The notes beneath the pieces were generated by a model. That model did not search any database. It saw nothing but the letters and a program-made list of their open reading frames with translations, and was not told the DNA's origin. 64,000 bases of DNA from Lycocorax pyrrhopterus obiensis (Eukaryota > Chordata > Aves > Passeriformes > Paradisaeidae). A program made the position numbers and the translations under genes. This document shows, piece by piece, positions 51,130-63,269 of this stretch; the stretch's first letter is position 1; each line of letters begins with the position of its first letter. The stretch lies in assembly GCA_014706295.1 (NCBI GenBank), contig JACSVZ010000002.1, positions 109,318,930-109,382,929 of the forward strand, read 5' to 3'.

Positions 51130-53781
51130 GCTTTTCTTGATAATCTACTCAAACTTGGCAACAAACAGGAGGAGCTGGAAGCCATTGTGCAGCAAGAACA
51201 ACTGGAGCTTAATGAGGGTGATAATACTACTGAGTATTTGTGGGTGAGAATAAGGAGAAAGGCCAGCAAGGTGGATGTGATGGTGGGAGTCTGTTGTAGG
51301 CCACCCAAACAGGATGAAGAGGCAGATGAAATAGTCTAAAGGTGTATGGGAGAAGTCTCACTATCGCTATCTCTTGTTATCTCTCCACTGCTCCTGGGGG
51401 CCTTCAACTTACAAGGTACCTGATGGAAATTCAACACAACAGAGATGAGACAGTCTATGAGGTTCCTGGAAAGTGTAGAAGAAAACTTTCTGACAGAGCT
51501 GGTGAGTGAGCCAGCTAGGGAAAACGCCCAGCTGGACCTGTTGTTTGTGAACAAAGAAGGACTGGTGGGTGCTGTGATGGATGGAGGCCGTTTTGGGCAT
51601 AACAATCGTGAAATTACAGTTTTAGTTCTTGGAAAGGTAAGGAAAGGTGCCAGCAGAACTAACACTTTGAATTCCAGAGGGCAGACTTTGGCCTGTTCAG
51701 GAGACTGGTTAACATCATTGCTTGGGAGGCAGTCCTGAAGGGTAAAGGAGTCCAGGAAGGCTGGACATTCTTCAAGAGAGAAATCTTAAAGGCACAGGAG
51801 CAGGCCGTCCTCATGTGCCAAAAAATGAGCTGGTGGGGAAGAAGACCTGCCTGACTGAACAGAGATATTTGGCTGGAACTCAGGGAAAAAAGGAGAGTTT
51901 ATGACCTTTGGAAGAAGGGGCAGGCAACTCAGGAGGACTACAAGTATGTAATGAGGCAAGGAAGGAGAAAATTAGAAGGGCCAAAGCCCAACTAGAATAT
52001 AATCTGGCTACTGCCATAAAAGACAGTCAAAATTATTCTATAAATGCATCAGCAACAAAAGGAGGGCTAAGGACAATCTCCATCCTTTACTGAATGGAGT
52101 AAGGGGAAATATAGTGACAAAGAATCAGGAAAGGCTGTGGTACTTAATGCCTTCTTTGCCTCAGTCCAATAGTAAGTTCTCCGAGTCGCCAGCCCCTGAG
52201 CCCAAAGACAGGGCTGGAGAGAAGAGTAAGCCTACATAATCCAAGGGAAAACAGTCAGCTACCCGCTACACCACTTAGACACACACGGAGCCAGATAAAA
52301 TCCACCCGAAGGTACTGATGGAGCCAGCAGAACTGTTCAGCAAGCTGCTTTCCATCATTTCCCAGCAGTCCCGCTTAATCAGGGAGGTCCCAGGTGACTG
52401 GAAGTTGGCCAATGTGATACCCATCTACAAGAAGGGCCAGAAAGAGGATCTGGGGAACTACCAACCTGTCAGTCTGACCTCAGAGCCAGGGAAGGTCATG
52501 GAGCAGATAATCTTGGGTGCCATGGCACAGAACATACAGAACAACCAAGGGATCAGGCCCAGTCAGCATGGATTAGGGAAAGACAGGTGCCATCTGACTG
52601 ACAAAATCTCCTTCTATCATAATGCAACCTGCTTACTGGATGAGGAAAAGGTTGTGGATGTTGTTTACCTGCACTTCAGTAAACCTTTCAACACTGGCTC
52701 CCACAGCATTCTTGCAGAAAATGTGTCTGTTCGTGGCCTGGCCGGGTGCACAGCTCACAGGGTGAAAAACTGGCTGCACAGCCAGAGAGCCCAGAGAGTG
52801 GTGGTAAGGGAGATACATCCACAGGGCAACCAGTCTCCAGTGATGTTCCCAAGGGCTCGGTACTGGGGCCAGTCCTGTTTAATACCTTTATAATACCTGG
52901 ACAAGGAGATCAAGTGCCCTGTCAGTATGTTCACAGATGACACCAAGTTGGGTGGGAGTGTTGATCTGCTGGAGGGCAGGAAGGCTCTGCAGAGGGGTCT
53001 GGACAGGCTGCATCAATGGGCTGAGGCCAGAGATATGAGGTTCAACAAGGCCAAATGCTGTGTCTTGCACGGGAGTCACAACAACCCCAGGCAGTGATAC
53101 AGGCTGGGGGAAGAGGGGTTGGAAAGTGGCTCAGCGGCAAAGGACCACGGGTGTTGGTCAACAGCCAACTGGACATGAGCCGGTGTGTGCCCAGGTGGCC
53201 AAAAAGGCCAATGGCATCCTCGCCTGTAGCACGCAGCAGGACAAGGAGAGTGATCATGCCTCTGTACTTGGCACTGGTGGGGCCACACCTCAAGTGCTAT
53301 GTTCAGTTTTGGGCCTCTCACTCCCAGAAGGACATTGAGGTGCTGGGGCATGTCCAGAGAAGGGCAACAGAGCTGGGGAAGGGTCTGGAGCACAAAACCT
53401 GTGAGGAACAGCTGAGGAAGCTCCAGTTGTTTAGCGCGGAGAAAAGGAGGCTCGGAGGGACCTTATCGCTCTCTACAACCACCTGAAAGGAGGCTGTAGC
53501 AAGGTGGGGGTCAGTCTTTTCTTCCAGGTAACAAGTGACAGGACAAGATGAAAGGGCCTCAGGTTGTGTCAGGGGAATTATAGATTGGTTACAAGGAGCA
53601 ATTTCTTCACAGAAAGGGTTGGAACAGGCTGCCCAGGGAAATGGTTGAGTCACCAGCCATGGAGGTATTTAAAAGAAACGTAGATGTGGCACTTAGGGAC
53701 ATGATTTAGGGGTGGACTTGGCAGTGCTGTGTTAGTGTTGGACTCAATGATCTTTTCCAGCAAATTCTATGATTCTATATC
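51130..53781 (+). mobile_element. CR1 LINE, 5'-truncated, ORF2 decayed
   Basis: This is 2.65 kb of CR1 on the plus strand. In order, it shows the middle and end of the endonuclease (KASKVDVMVGVCCRPPKQDE near 51250; LVSEPARENAQLDLLFVNKE near 51510). Then come the linker (VYDLWKKGQATQEDYK near 51900), the reverse transcriptase (52318-53050, with VPGDWKLANVIPIYKKGQ) and the C-terminal part (KDIEVLGHVQRRATELGKGL). It ends in the 3' UTR and the terminal attctatgattctat. The 5' UTR, ORF1 and the start of the endonuclease are missing. Several stops and frameshifts break the frame. In RT motif A the usual LDFSKAFD reads LHFSKPFN, so the first catalytic Asp is His. Motif C reads FTDD. It is a dead copy. 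Confidence 0.95.
52318..52893 (+). pseudogene. CR1 reverse transcriptase fragment
   Basis: This is the longest surviving frame of the CR1 at 51.13-53.78 kb, about 191 codons. It covers the RT fingers and palm up to the region before the catalytic DD. The family pattern SLTSVPGKVMEQIIL is kept as SLTSEPGKVMEQIIL. Motif A has lost its Asp (LHFSKPFN). After about 52800 the frame shifts, and the SDVPKGSVLGPVLFNTFI box and the [14 protein letters not shown] box continue in other frames. Confidence 0.9.
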
Positions 53782-56700
53782 TGCCAGCTTGAGAAAGGGT
53801 TGGGTTTCTCGCAGTGAACAGCATTCCTCTCATTTACTTCTAATGCCTTTGCTCCTGGCAGAGGTTCCAGCCTGAGATAGTAGTGAGCATACTGAGTGCT
53901 AATGAACTGCCATTTGACTCCTCATCCTCTTCTTGCAGAGAAAGGAAGCCAGAGGACGGAAATTTGCCCCATTCTACCCAGGGGGAAAAGGATAATAAGG
54001 TGCGTTTTCCTAGCCCAAATATTCTTTTTCTCCCCCCAAACTCACTACTTGCAGAAACAAAAATGAAACTATGAAGGTGTTCACAATACTGCTGACATAG
54101 CCACAGGGAATAAAGCTTTGAAGAGATGAATCACCAGCTCTGGGGAAAGAATAACTAGGAATTCAAACATCTGGAGAAAATGCCATGCTGGCTCCACCCT
54201 TTCTGCCATATAATTCCATTTAAACACTATATTTTCAAGCTAAGAAGAAAAATGTTCCCATTAGTTTTGCCACACTGAGACTCTGTAATGCCCCATTAGC
54301 CTCACATAGCTTACATCTGCTTTTACTTAAATATGAAAACCATAATAGCCCATGCTCATTATGTATCTTGTATCTTTTCTGTCCCTCACACTAACCATTT
54401 TTAAGCATTCATTCCTCTCGAGTATGGGATGCTCAGGAGGAAAGCCAGACAGTCACAGTATTTTGCCTGTTGCCCAGCACTTCAGGAACAGCTTGGGGTT
54501 GTACAGAAGCTACAGTCATCACAAAGTGTGCGTGTGGACCTAGCACCAGGACAATTTCTGGGGACTATTAAGAGAGAGATAATGATGGTAACACTAATAA
54601 CACTAGCAACAGTAACAACAATTATAATTATCTGTAGATTTTTTCAACCAGGTCTCTCAACACTAGATGAAAACAGATAAAATAATTTTTCATTCAGGAG
54701 CTATGAGGTGGTGAATGGACGCTAATGAACAGGATAGACAAATGGCTGGACAAGGCATCCTTTGTCCTCACTTTTCCCAGCTACTCTGGCTGTATCTGTT
54801 TTGCTCTAACCAGCTTCACTGAAAAGACTTCTTTGGAGCCCTGACAGCAACTTCACACTACCTTCTCCTCAAACCTGAGAAAGGGCAGACCAGCTCTGCC
54901 ACCTGCTCTCTCAGGGGAATCCCTGTTGGGATGCTGGTTCCAGACTCGTGCAGAGAGACACCTCCCAGCACTGTCTTGAATGAATCTGCTCTTTTGCCTT
55001 TCACACAGAGGACTTGACTTATTCTCCAACTGTCCAATGAAGAAAGCAAGGATATTCTTAAAATAACTAATTTCACTGGTCTTTCCTAAGGAAAGTGTTG
55101 CCCTCTTCATGTGGCATTTCCTCTTTAAACTGAAGATGGAGAGAAATTAAATATTTCCACAAAGGGCAGTAAGTGAGAACTATCTTGGGCATGACTTATG
55201 TACACAGTGGACATTTATACACAGGTTTATGGAAACCCTTAGTTAATCATTTACACTGAGTTTTTCTGCTATCACACTAACAATTTTCTCTCTTATTAAA
55301 GAGGTGTACTCATACCAAGCACTCTGACCAGTAAGAGGCAGGTCTGGATACTTTCATAAATATTAAGGTTGACAGATGTGGCCATCAGATTTTTTCCCAT
55401 TATAATAAATAGTCTGAAAAAAGAGACAGACTTTGTAGATTTTCCTTTTCTTTAGCTACCAGCCATAAGCTACCAGCTTCACACACAGAACTAACTGAAG
55501 TCACTGCACTGTCACAGCCCTCATCCTTCAGTGAGTGAGGAAAACTATGCACAAGGTAAGAGCTAGTGCTAGGCTAAGAACTTGGGGGAGTACAGCAGTC
55601 ACAATACAGTCAGAACACGAACAATATTTCACTACAAGACCCAATACTCACAAAATACACAACAAATATTTCCACTAAGGTGTATCCAAGTTCAACAAAG
55701 CTCCTAATACATTTAAGTACACATCAGGAAAGTTTTACAGATGTTCTGAATCAGGCCTTGTTTGTATCCTTTGAAGCTGCTTTCAGTGACACTGCCTGTG
55801 ATACCACCTTCTTTCAAATAAAGGAAAAAAACCAAAGTATGTCCACTTGGCAGACACCAAACAGAAGCACCATCAGATGAGATCTGAGGAGTCTGACACT
55901 TCTTATGAGACTCACAGGCTACTGTTCTGTGACTTGTTAGGCCACGGTAAAAACCTTTTGCTGAGTAGGAACAGTCGTGTTCAACTCTAACCATTAACTA
56001 GGTCTCAAAGGGATCTTCTCATACTGCAGCATGAATCCCTACAAACTCTAGGTAAGGAGCTCATGAATCACAGGAAACTGCAATTTACCCATTTCGTTTG
56101 GTTTTGGTTTTTGTGTTTGTTTCAACCGAGAAGAAGCATTTGTCACCTGATTGGGAAGTCACTGGAAAAAAGTCATTAATGTTACTTGTTATCCCTTTTG
56201 TCCCAGTGAGTACATTCCTGTTGTTGTGATGAATGACTAGGCCTAAAGGAAATGCAGTAATCTAATTCCCACTTGCTGTTAGAAATTTACAAGGTATCAT
56301 ACTACAGTAATTTAAAACAAGGTTTGAAGATTGTTTTATTTTCTGAGAAATAAAATTAATCCTCAAAGGCATATAGAATTCAATAATGCCATAAGAAGCT
56401 ATTAATTGTACAACAATTTCATTAAAACACTGTTTGCTTCAAGGTTAACCACTAAGAAATATATTCTATCCAGTGAATTACATTTTAATATACTTACTTA
56501 TGTGAATATAGTTGGCAATCTTTTAAGGCACTTTTCAGTTGTGAGTTTTACTTTGCAACTCTCCCCTACTTCAGTTAAATATGACTTAATTAAAAACAAC
56601 TCTAAGGAGTTAAAAATTCAGATCATTTAAATTATACACCTCACAAAGCAAACATAGTTTAATATGAAGAATTTTCTTTTGGGTGAAACATTTTTAATAC

Positions 56701-59700
56701 TTACAGAAATAATTGACGTTGGTGGAATTTTGATATCAGTAGACCTCTAGTGGCTATTACAGTAATTGATGGTTACATTATGTTTTTAAAAAACAAATAC
56801 GCTCTTCAGAAAACAAAACAGGAAAAATCCACAAAAGCAACACTGCAGCAAAATGTTATTAGAGTTATTAACCCATAGTAAATGCCTCCATAATTTCACA
56901 ACTCTTACTCAATGAGTAGACAGAGACCTGGTTCCCATTGGTTTTAATAAAATTACACAGCTAAATACCTTTGCCAATTTAGTCATCAAAACCCAAATCT
57001 GAATCAGCAGTGGATGTTTTAAAATTTTCTGAGATTAATTTAAAATCCATAAATATTTGCCAAACATTCTGGGGGACCTCTTTACAGATCAAGTCTTGAA
57101 AGGGACAGGAAAGCACTTCATGGCTCCCCAGCCAGGGCATGAGTCCTCACTCTGCCCACACACCCTGCTTGGAAAGACCTCAGGCCTGCAAGTCAGAACG
57201 GGTCTGCAGAGGGCTTGGGACCATCCCCAGTCTGGAGTGGGAGCTGTGGGACAGGAGGACATTGTCACATGGTGTAGCTAGCTATGACTCCAAGCTGGTC
57301 ATATGTAGAGCCAGACGCTGTCAGTATTTAGTAAAATGTCCTTTTAAATGATTTTTCATTCATTTTGGCTAAACTGTCACATTTCAGTGCCTATCAGCAA
57401 GTGTAAAATAGATAGATCCCCTGTGGTGATATAGTAAAGCAACCAGTAAAGGGCAAGCCTCAATGACCTTTGAAAAATCAGTCTACATTAGCTTAATGCA
57501 ATCTCAAAGACACGGATTTGATGCCTGAATAAGGCACACTCAGCTCTAAAGTTGAAGCTTTTGCTCATTTAATTTGCTTATTTAAAGTTTTTGTCATGAC
57601 ATTACATTCCCCTACATTATCTGAAATGCAGTTCAAGAACTTGGGTATACACTTACAGTTTTTATCTTTCCCACACTCCTCAATATGAAAGAGTCAAATT
57701 TTCCACAAAATGCAGAGAGGCAAAGAGGACAATCTATATGAATATATCTGAATATTAGCCATCTTATCCTTCCTGCCCATGTGACTAATTAAAAGGCTTT
57801 TGTGATATTTAGGCCTAACAAACACTTAATGGCTTTTACAGATGGTATTAACTATCTTTTACTCTCAGAGAATCAAGGGGGTTTATCTCCTAAGAAGAAA
57901 CACTTAGACTCATACAGTATTAGTAAGAAAGCAGTATGAAAATCAAATTCTCATTGCCTGAGGGCCTCCCACTTGCCCATTTAAGAGATTCCACTTTAGT
58001 TAGTTTTCTCATACTATTTTTTTCAGATATACTTTAGATCCAGAGTAGCTGTTTCCCTCACATAGCAGTACACCTTCATACTAAATCCAAAAAACTCTAA
58101 GTCAGAATTGTTCAACAGATTTCTGTGTGGCCTCCTTCATATGCTGGTGAAAAAAAAATCATATGTACAATCTGAAAAGTCAATTCTTATTTAAAGACAA
58201 TCCTGTCCGCCTGTGCATGAAATCTACTGCCTTCTGATGGACCTTTGTGTCCAGGTGACTTTCACTACTTAAAATGGTCACAAAAACATGATTCTGCACC
58301 ACCTGCATAGGTTTAGAACCTAACAATATGTATAAAATATCTTCTATTCATAACCTTGCACATATTTGTGTACACTAAGACAGAAAATGTGACAAGGTAA
58401 AAAAGGTGGACCTTCAACATGCCACAGGGTTTTTTAAAAGAATTGAAAACCTACTTAATCAAAGGCAGATTATTTGACAGAAAGAAACACTGTGGAAATG
58501 AGTCCAAAGAGATAAGAATACACACAGGGAAGTGCAGTGATGTAAAATATGTGTGCCAGTGCAAAAATCTCTCCCCTCAAGGAACATCTTCCAGCACACA
58601 CTCATTGAAGCTATTCTTGACTGATTTTCATAGGCTGGGCAGGTCAAAAAGAACGAGTTTAAAACATTTGCAGCTAAGCATTCATATTTTCAAAGAGGTC
58701 AGCAGACAATCTCTTGGCAGTCTATGTCCAATAGTTGTCTATTCAGATAGGATGATGGCTTTTCATTATCAAATCAACTCTTTGCCTAAGGATGTTGGCA
58801 AACTTGTTAATGATAATTTTAGCTGAGCAACCCGTGCACTGTTTATTATTCTTTAATCTCTATTAAAACAGTATGTTCCTTTCTCCTCCAAACCCAGCAT
58901 GTATATTGTGCATAAACAAGAGGTGCTTACAGCTCAGAGGATTCTTGACACATCCTGCCAAGACAAACATTCAGTCAATCATTCAATCAGCTAAAATTCC
59001 GATTCCTTACCCTGCTCCTCCAAAGCTTTCTCAGAGCCAGAAGCTGGGGAGAGCCAGCCTTCCTGGACAACCTTCAGCTCTTCCTGTGTGTTCCTGGGTA
59101 CAGTCTCTTTGGAAACAGAGCACTGAGAATCCACACAACAGGGAACAGCTTCATTCGACTGTGCAACTAAGCACACAGGTGCCTCTACTCAGTGTGAAGT
59201 CAACAGAAGTGGCAAACTCAATGGAAAGGGATAAAGTTTGAGCCCACTTCCATACGTGTTTGAATTAGTCCTGAAATGGAACAAGGGTCAGAGTGTCAGC
59301 AGCTCCCATTTGAGAGATAATAATGAAAGGCTATGTGTTTGAGGCATTTTCTGCGTTCAGCTGATCCTGAGGGGACTCCAGCCCAAGGCAGACCCTGCAG
59401 CAAACTGAAAATTTGGAATCAGAGTAACTGGTGAAACTATCCACTATTGTTTCTGCTGCTAAACTCCTCTCCATGTTGCAGGGTTTGTCTGTACTTTTCA
59501 ACTCATTTAAAATTCATTTTGGCTAAGGATGGATGTGCAATCCATAAGGCCCCAACACTAGCTAATAAAGACCTAGAACCTGGGCTCAAGCTTAAACATC
59601 ACTTTTTGAAAACAAGGACTTCAAAAGCATTCATTGATGACCATCTTTATAGCAAAGAACAAAGGAACTCACTGGCTTTTTGTGTATCTGCCAAAGCTTG

Positions 59701-62339
59701 CCTGCACCAGATCTATATAGGTATAAGGAGAAACCCAAAAGCAAGGCCCCAGCACTACCTTGAAAACGTTAACAACTCACAGCTTCCCTATGGCTTTTTA
59801 TGTAATCATGTCATGAAGTCAGCGAGCTCTTACAGAGAGAAAGCTTCTAGCCTATCCTTCTTGCATGAATGTGTCACCAAAATTGCCTGTCACACTTCAG
59901 GCTGAGCTGTAGAAGGAAGAAAAAAAGGCTCCTACTTCAGATACCTTTGGCCAATCCGTATGTTCTACTCATTCTTATATTTGGCATGTTTAGGGAATCT
60001 AATTTAGAGTAGTAAAGACTATCTCCCAAGATGTAGGTGGATCTTAAAATATCCTCCAGATTTCTGGCTTAGTGTAAAAGCTGTTCCTCTTTAATATCAA
60101 AGGAGTGGATTTTTTGAAAGAAAAAAATATTATAAATATAGTCAGTGCTGAATCAGTGTGAATATCCAGAGGAAAAAAAACCAAAACAAACACAAACAAT
60201 TTTCAGTGTTCCATCCTTTCCTTCCAAAAACTGGTCACATTTCATTAAGGTGTAGTTCAGATTTAAGGTGGAATATTTTCCACTAATTCTACAACTTACT
60301 CCCAACAGAGCTTGTAGGTGCCAAAAATCCTCCATCATCTCACTTCACTCTCATGAAAGGAATATGACAGCAATGTCCTCCCTCTTCTTTACTCATTCAC
60401 CAGAGTTTCTGGAACACATTACTTGCAGCCATCAATAAATTCCAGCATCACCAAACTCAATTTATTAAACCACATGGTTTGGACTTCTCTGTTTTCTTTA
60501 TTTCAGAGCATGCAAGGTATGTTCTGGCCTTCAGTCATACTGCTTCTTCAGTATTCTTCAACTTCTGGTACCTCCAGCTTCTAAATAACATATATATTGC
60601 TGTGACACAAAGCAACAGACATTCTTCATCTGTCCAAGTCTCTTCTTCTGAAAGAAGACCCATCTTCTGTCTTGCCTCATTTCCCCAGCTCCACTAGCCT
60701 TCTGATGTATCTAGAGAGATGGGAGAGTAACCTCTCTGAGCTGTGCTATCTCTGCTAATAACTCTAAACCTTCTGGATTAATGATGCTCTGAGTCACTGG
60801 AAAAAGCTGTCACTCTTGTTGTATGGATGAGTACATTTAACAAAGATGGTAATATTCCTCCAAATGCTCCCAATTAAAAATGCTTCCTTTAGTACTACTA
60901 CTTCGAACAATAAAACTACTGAATCAGACCTTCAGTTTAAATGCTTAGGCAAAAACTCTCAGATTGCTTTGAAAAGATACTCCTTATGCAGAGGGTGGGT
61001 TGAAGAGGTGACAGCATCTCTTTTGGAATGCAGACAATATAATAAGGCATGTCACTTATGCCATGTTATGACTTGCTGGTATTCCAAAACAGATTTTGTT
61101 ACACTGAAATCACACAGGTGTTTATCACAAACATCTATGTGGTTTTTTCACCATTTGAAGATGAAAATGGATAGCAGGTGGACATCAATAGGTTTGCTTT
61201 ACTTCCACTGCACTTTGGACTGATGTACTGTGCTAATAATTAATAAAGTTAAGATCATATTTTTCATGCTTACAGGGGCACACTGACAACTACCAACTGA
61301 CACAGAAATCAGTATTGTAAACAGAAAATGAAAAAGGTTAGGTCCTCATTTGCTATAAACCAATGTAGGCCCACTGAGAACACGATGCAAGACATCCAAA
61401 TTTGCCTGAACTGATGTTTTCCTTTCACACACTGGCAAGTAATACTTTTAAACAGCTTCTTCAGGGAGTGACTAGAAGAGAACGAGCAAACCTTCACCAA
61501 GAGCAGTGGTTTAAAAGGCACCAATGGCAGAAGAGTGCTCTCTCTCCTGCTACCTCTCTGCAGGAGTCAGAGGTCTAACTACCACTTGTCTCTGCCCAGC
61601 CCATCACTACTGACTCCCCGTCTGTCAGACAACTCTTTGGAAAACTGCTTTTCCTTGCTGCTGAAACTGACTTTCTCATCTCATGCTCAGAAAGAAGCAT
61701 GAAGATAGACCTTTCCATTTGCTGTACACCAGTCCATTCTCCTCAAAGAACGTCTTTCAAACACAGCGCCCTTTCCTTTACTACCATTCTCCTCTCCCAT
61801 GACATAGCTTCAGCTGGCAAATTAGCAAAGATGAAGTATTGAGAAGTATTTCAGACTTCCTTAGACTGACAACCAAGGATTATTACAAGAACTGTTTCTC
61901 TCCTGTTAAAATCTACACCTTACAGACAAAAAAAGCCTCAGCATTCTTCCCCAATAACTACATGAATTTGTGAAAATAATTGTTCCTTATCACCTGACAC
62001 CAGTGCACAAAGCTTTTTACTCCAGAATTCATTTCCTTCTCAAACTGTCTTGATATTTAAATGATAGCAGGAAAAAAAAGCCTTTTACCAACAAAGGCAG
62101 ACAAATGAAAGGTAGTAGGAGGAAGGAAGAACCTCCTGATCATATTCCAGTAACAAGAATATCCAGCTTTAAATTATTCAACCCACTCTTCAATTTTGAG
62201 ACCTTTCATGATGCTGCTACCTTATCGGCTGCCCAGACACGCATGGCAAGAAAAAAAAAATTCCACCTGAAATGATCCAGAAATCTCCTTCCTTTTCTGA
62301 CAGAGGCCTTATAAGTTGGAGTGTATGTGTTCTCACCTT
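53782..62339. other. Presumed NOL4 intron
   Basis: Unique sequence between two CR1 copies. It holds the longest non-transposon open frames of the window (135 codons at 58419-58826, 122 at 58873-59241, 152 at 59447-59905, 125 at 60846-61223, all plus strand). None resembles a known family, and lengths like these are expected once or a few times by chance over 64 kb. The cryptic exon candidate at 59011 lies here on the minus strand. Confidence 0.5.
59011..59122 (-). CDS. Candidate cryptic exon upstream of the NOL4 exon
   Basis: This is a possible 112-bp minus-strand exon. The acceptor is tgtgtggattctcag and the donor is GAGCAGG|gtaagg. One frame is open, with coding-like content (SVSKETVPRNTQEELKVVQ). 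It ends with one base, which fits the phase needed by the NOL4 exon at 18802-19085. It is not a known NOL4 segment that I recognise. The frame extends upstream to a TGA at 59191-59189 with no ATG, so it cannot be a simple coding first exon. Placed as a cassette directly before the NOL4 exon it would shift the frame. The plus strand is also open here, which lowers confidence. Confidence 0.12.
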
Positions 62340-62855
62340 GATTAGTGCAACCACAGAAATGAAGGGTGGTTTGAGTTGGAACAGACATTGAGACCAGTCT
62401 AGTTTCAACACCCTGCATGAGCACGAACACCTTCAACTAGACCAGGTTGCTCAAAGCGCTGTCCAACCTGGCCCTGAACAGGGATGGGGCATTGTGCTTC
62501 ACTGCCTTCATCATAAAAAAAAGTCTTCCTTATGTCCCATCTAAAACACATCCTCTTCCAGTTTAAAACTATTATCCCCTGTCCTGTCACTGTAGGCCCT
62601 GGAAAAAAGTCTCCCTCTCTTTCCTGTATGCCACCTTTATATATTGAAAGGCTCCATTAAGATTTTTCCAGAGGTTTTTCTTCTCCAGGATGAACAACCC
62701 CAGCTCTCTCAGCCTGTCCTCATAGAAGAGTTGCTCTATCCCCCTGACAATTCTTGTGGCCCTCCTCTGGACCAATTCTAACAAGTACTTCTCTTTCCTG
62801 TGCTGAGGACCATGGAGCTGCACAGAGCACCCCAGGTGGATTGTCACACAAGTCT
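62340..62855 (-). mobile_element. CR1 LINE 3' fragment
   Basis: About 515 bp on the minus strand. The upstream part keeps the CR1 C-terminal signature (LVQRRATRIVRGIEQLFYED, then RLRELGLFILEKKNL). It continues into the 3' UTR (plus strand: agaccaggttgctcaaagcg, ctggccctgaacagggatgg) and ends near 62340. It is broken by several stops, so it is a dead, 5'-truncated copy. Confidence 0.92.
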
Positions 62856-63269
62856 TCTCTACTCAGTCTCTGACCTGCCCTACAAAGCACCATTGCAAAT
62901 GGCTCTGAGAGGAAGCCCCTGAGATTCCCCTGTCCTGTAACAGAAGAACACTTTGAAGGATGGACAGAGCTTCACTATGGATTCATATTTATTTTTACAT
63001 GAATATATGTGTATACACACACACATATATATGGAACCTACTGATACGAGAGACAGCAATCCAAATTTATTTTTGTTGTTGCATCCCTGCAGGAAGAATG
63101 TGCTGTTGAACTGTTTTAGCTATTGCTGTCCCTCAGATATAACCTGTAATATTCTGATAGGAGCTACAGATACTGACATCTGCTGTTTCTCACTGCTGCC
63201 TCTGGTGAATAAGAAAAAACAAGCTGGTGTAGATGGCACACACCTTGTGATACGTTTGAAACACATTCA
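62856..63269. other. Spacer between two oppositely oriented CR1 copies
   Basis: About 400 bp containing a short TA/CA run (gtgtatacacacacacatat, about 63010). No gene or clear transposon ends seen. Confidence 0.5.

Noticed and set aside
53055..53486. 143-codon open frame taken as a possible gene
   Set aside because: It is the C-terminal part of the CR1 ORF2 (KDIEVLGHVQRRATELGKGL), belonging to the LINE at 51130-53781.
54853..55110. Two overlapping minus-strand open frames of 85 and 72 codons
   Set aside because: Translations match nothing known and the frames overlap each other. GC-richer local sequence explains them.
58419..58826. 135-codon plus-strand open frame
   Set aside because: No family signature and no splice or promoter context. 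Length is within chance.
59122..59191. Candidate exon at 59011 as a coding first exon with its own start codon
   Set aside because: The apparent start near 59176 is GTG, and the frame meets TGA at 59191-59189 without any ATG.
59447..59905. 152-codon plus-strand open frame, the longest outside the CR1 copies
   Set aside because: No recognisable domain, no coding-like composition, and one or so frames of this length are expected by chance in 64 kb of six-frame intron DNA.
60846..61223. 125-codon plus-strand open frame
   Set aside because: Nothing recognisable in the translation; probably chance.
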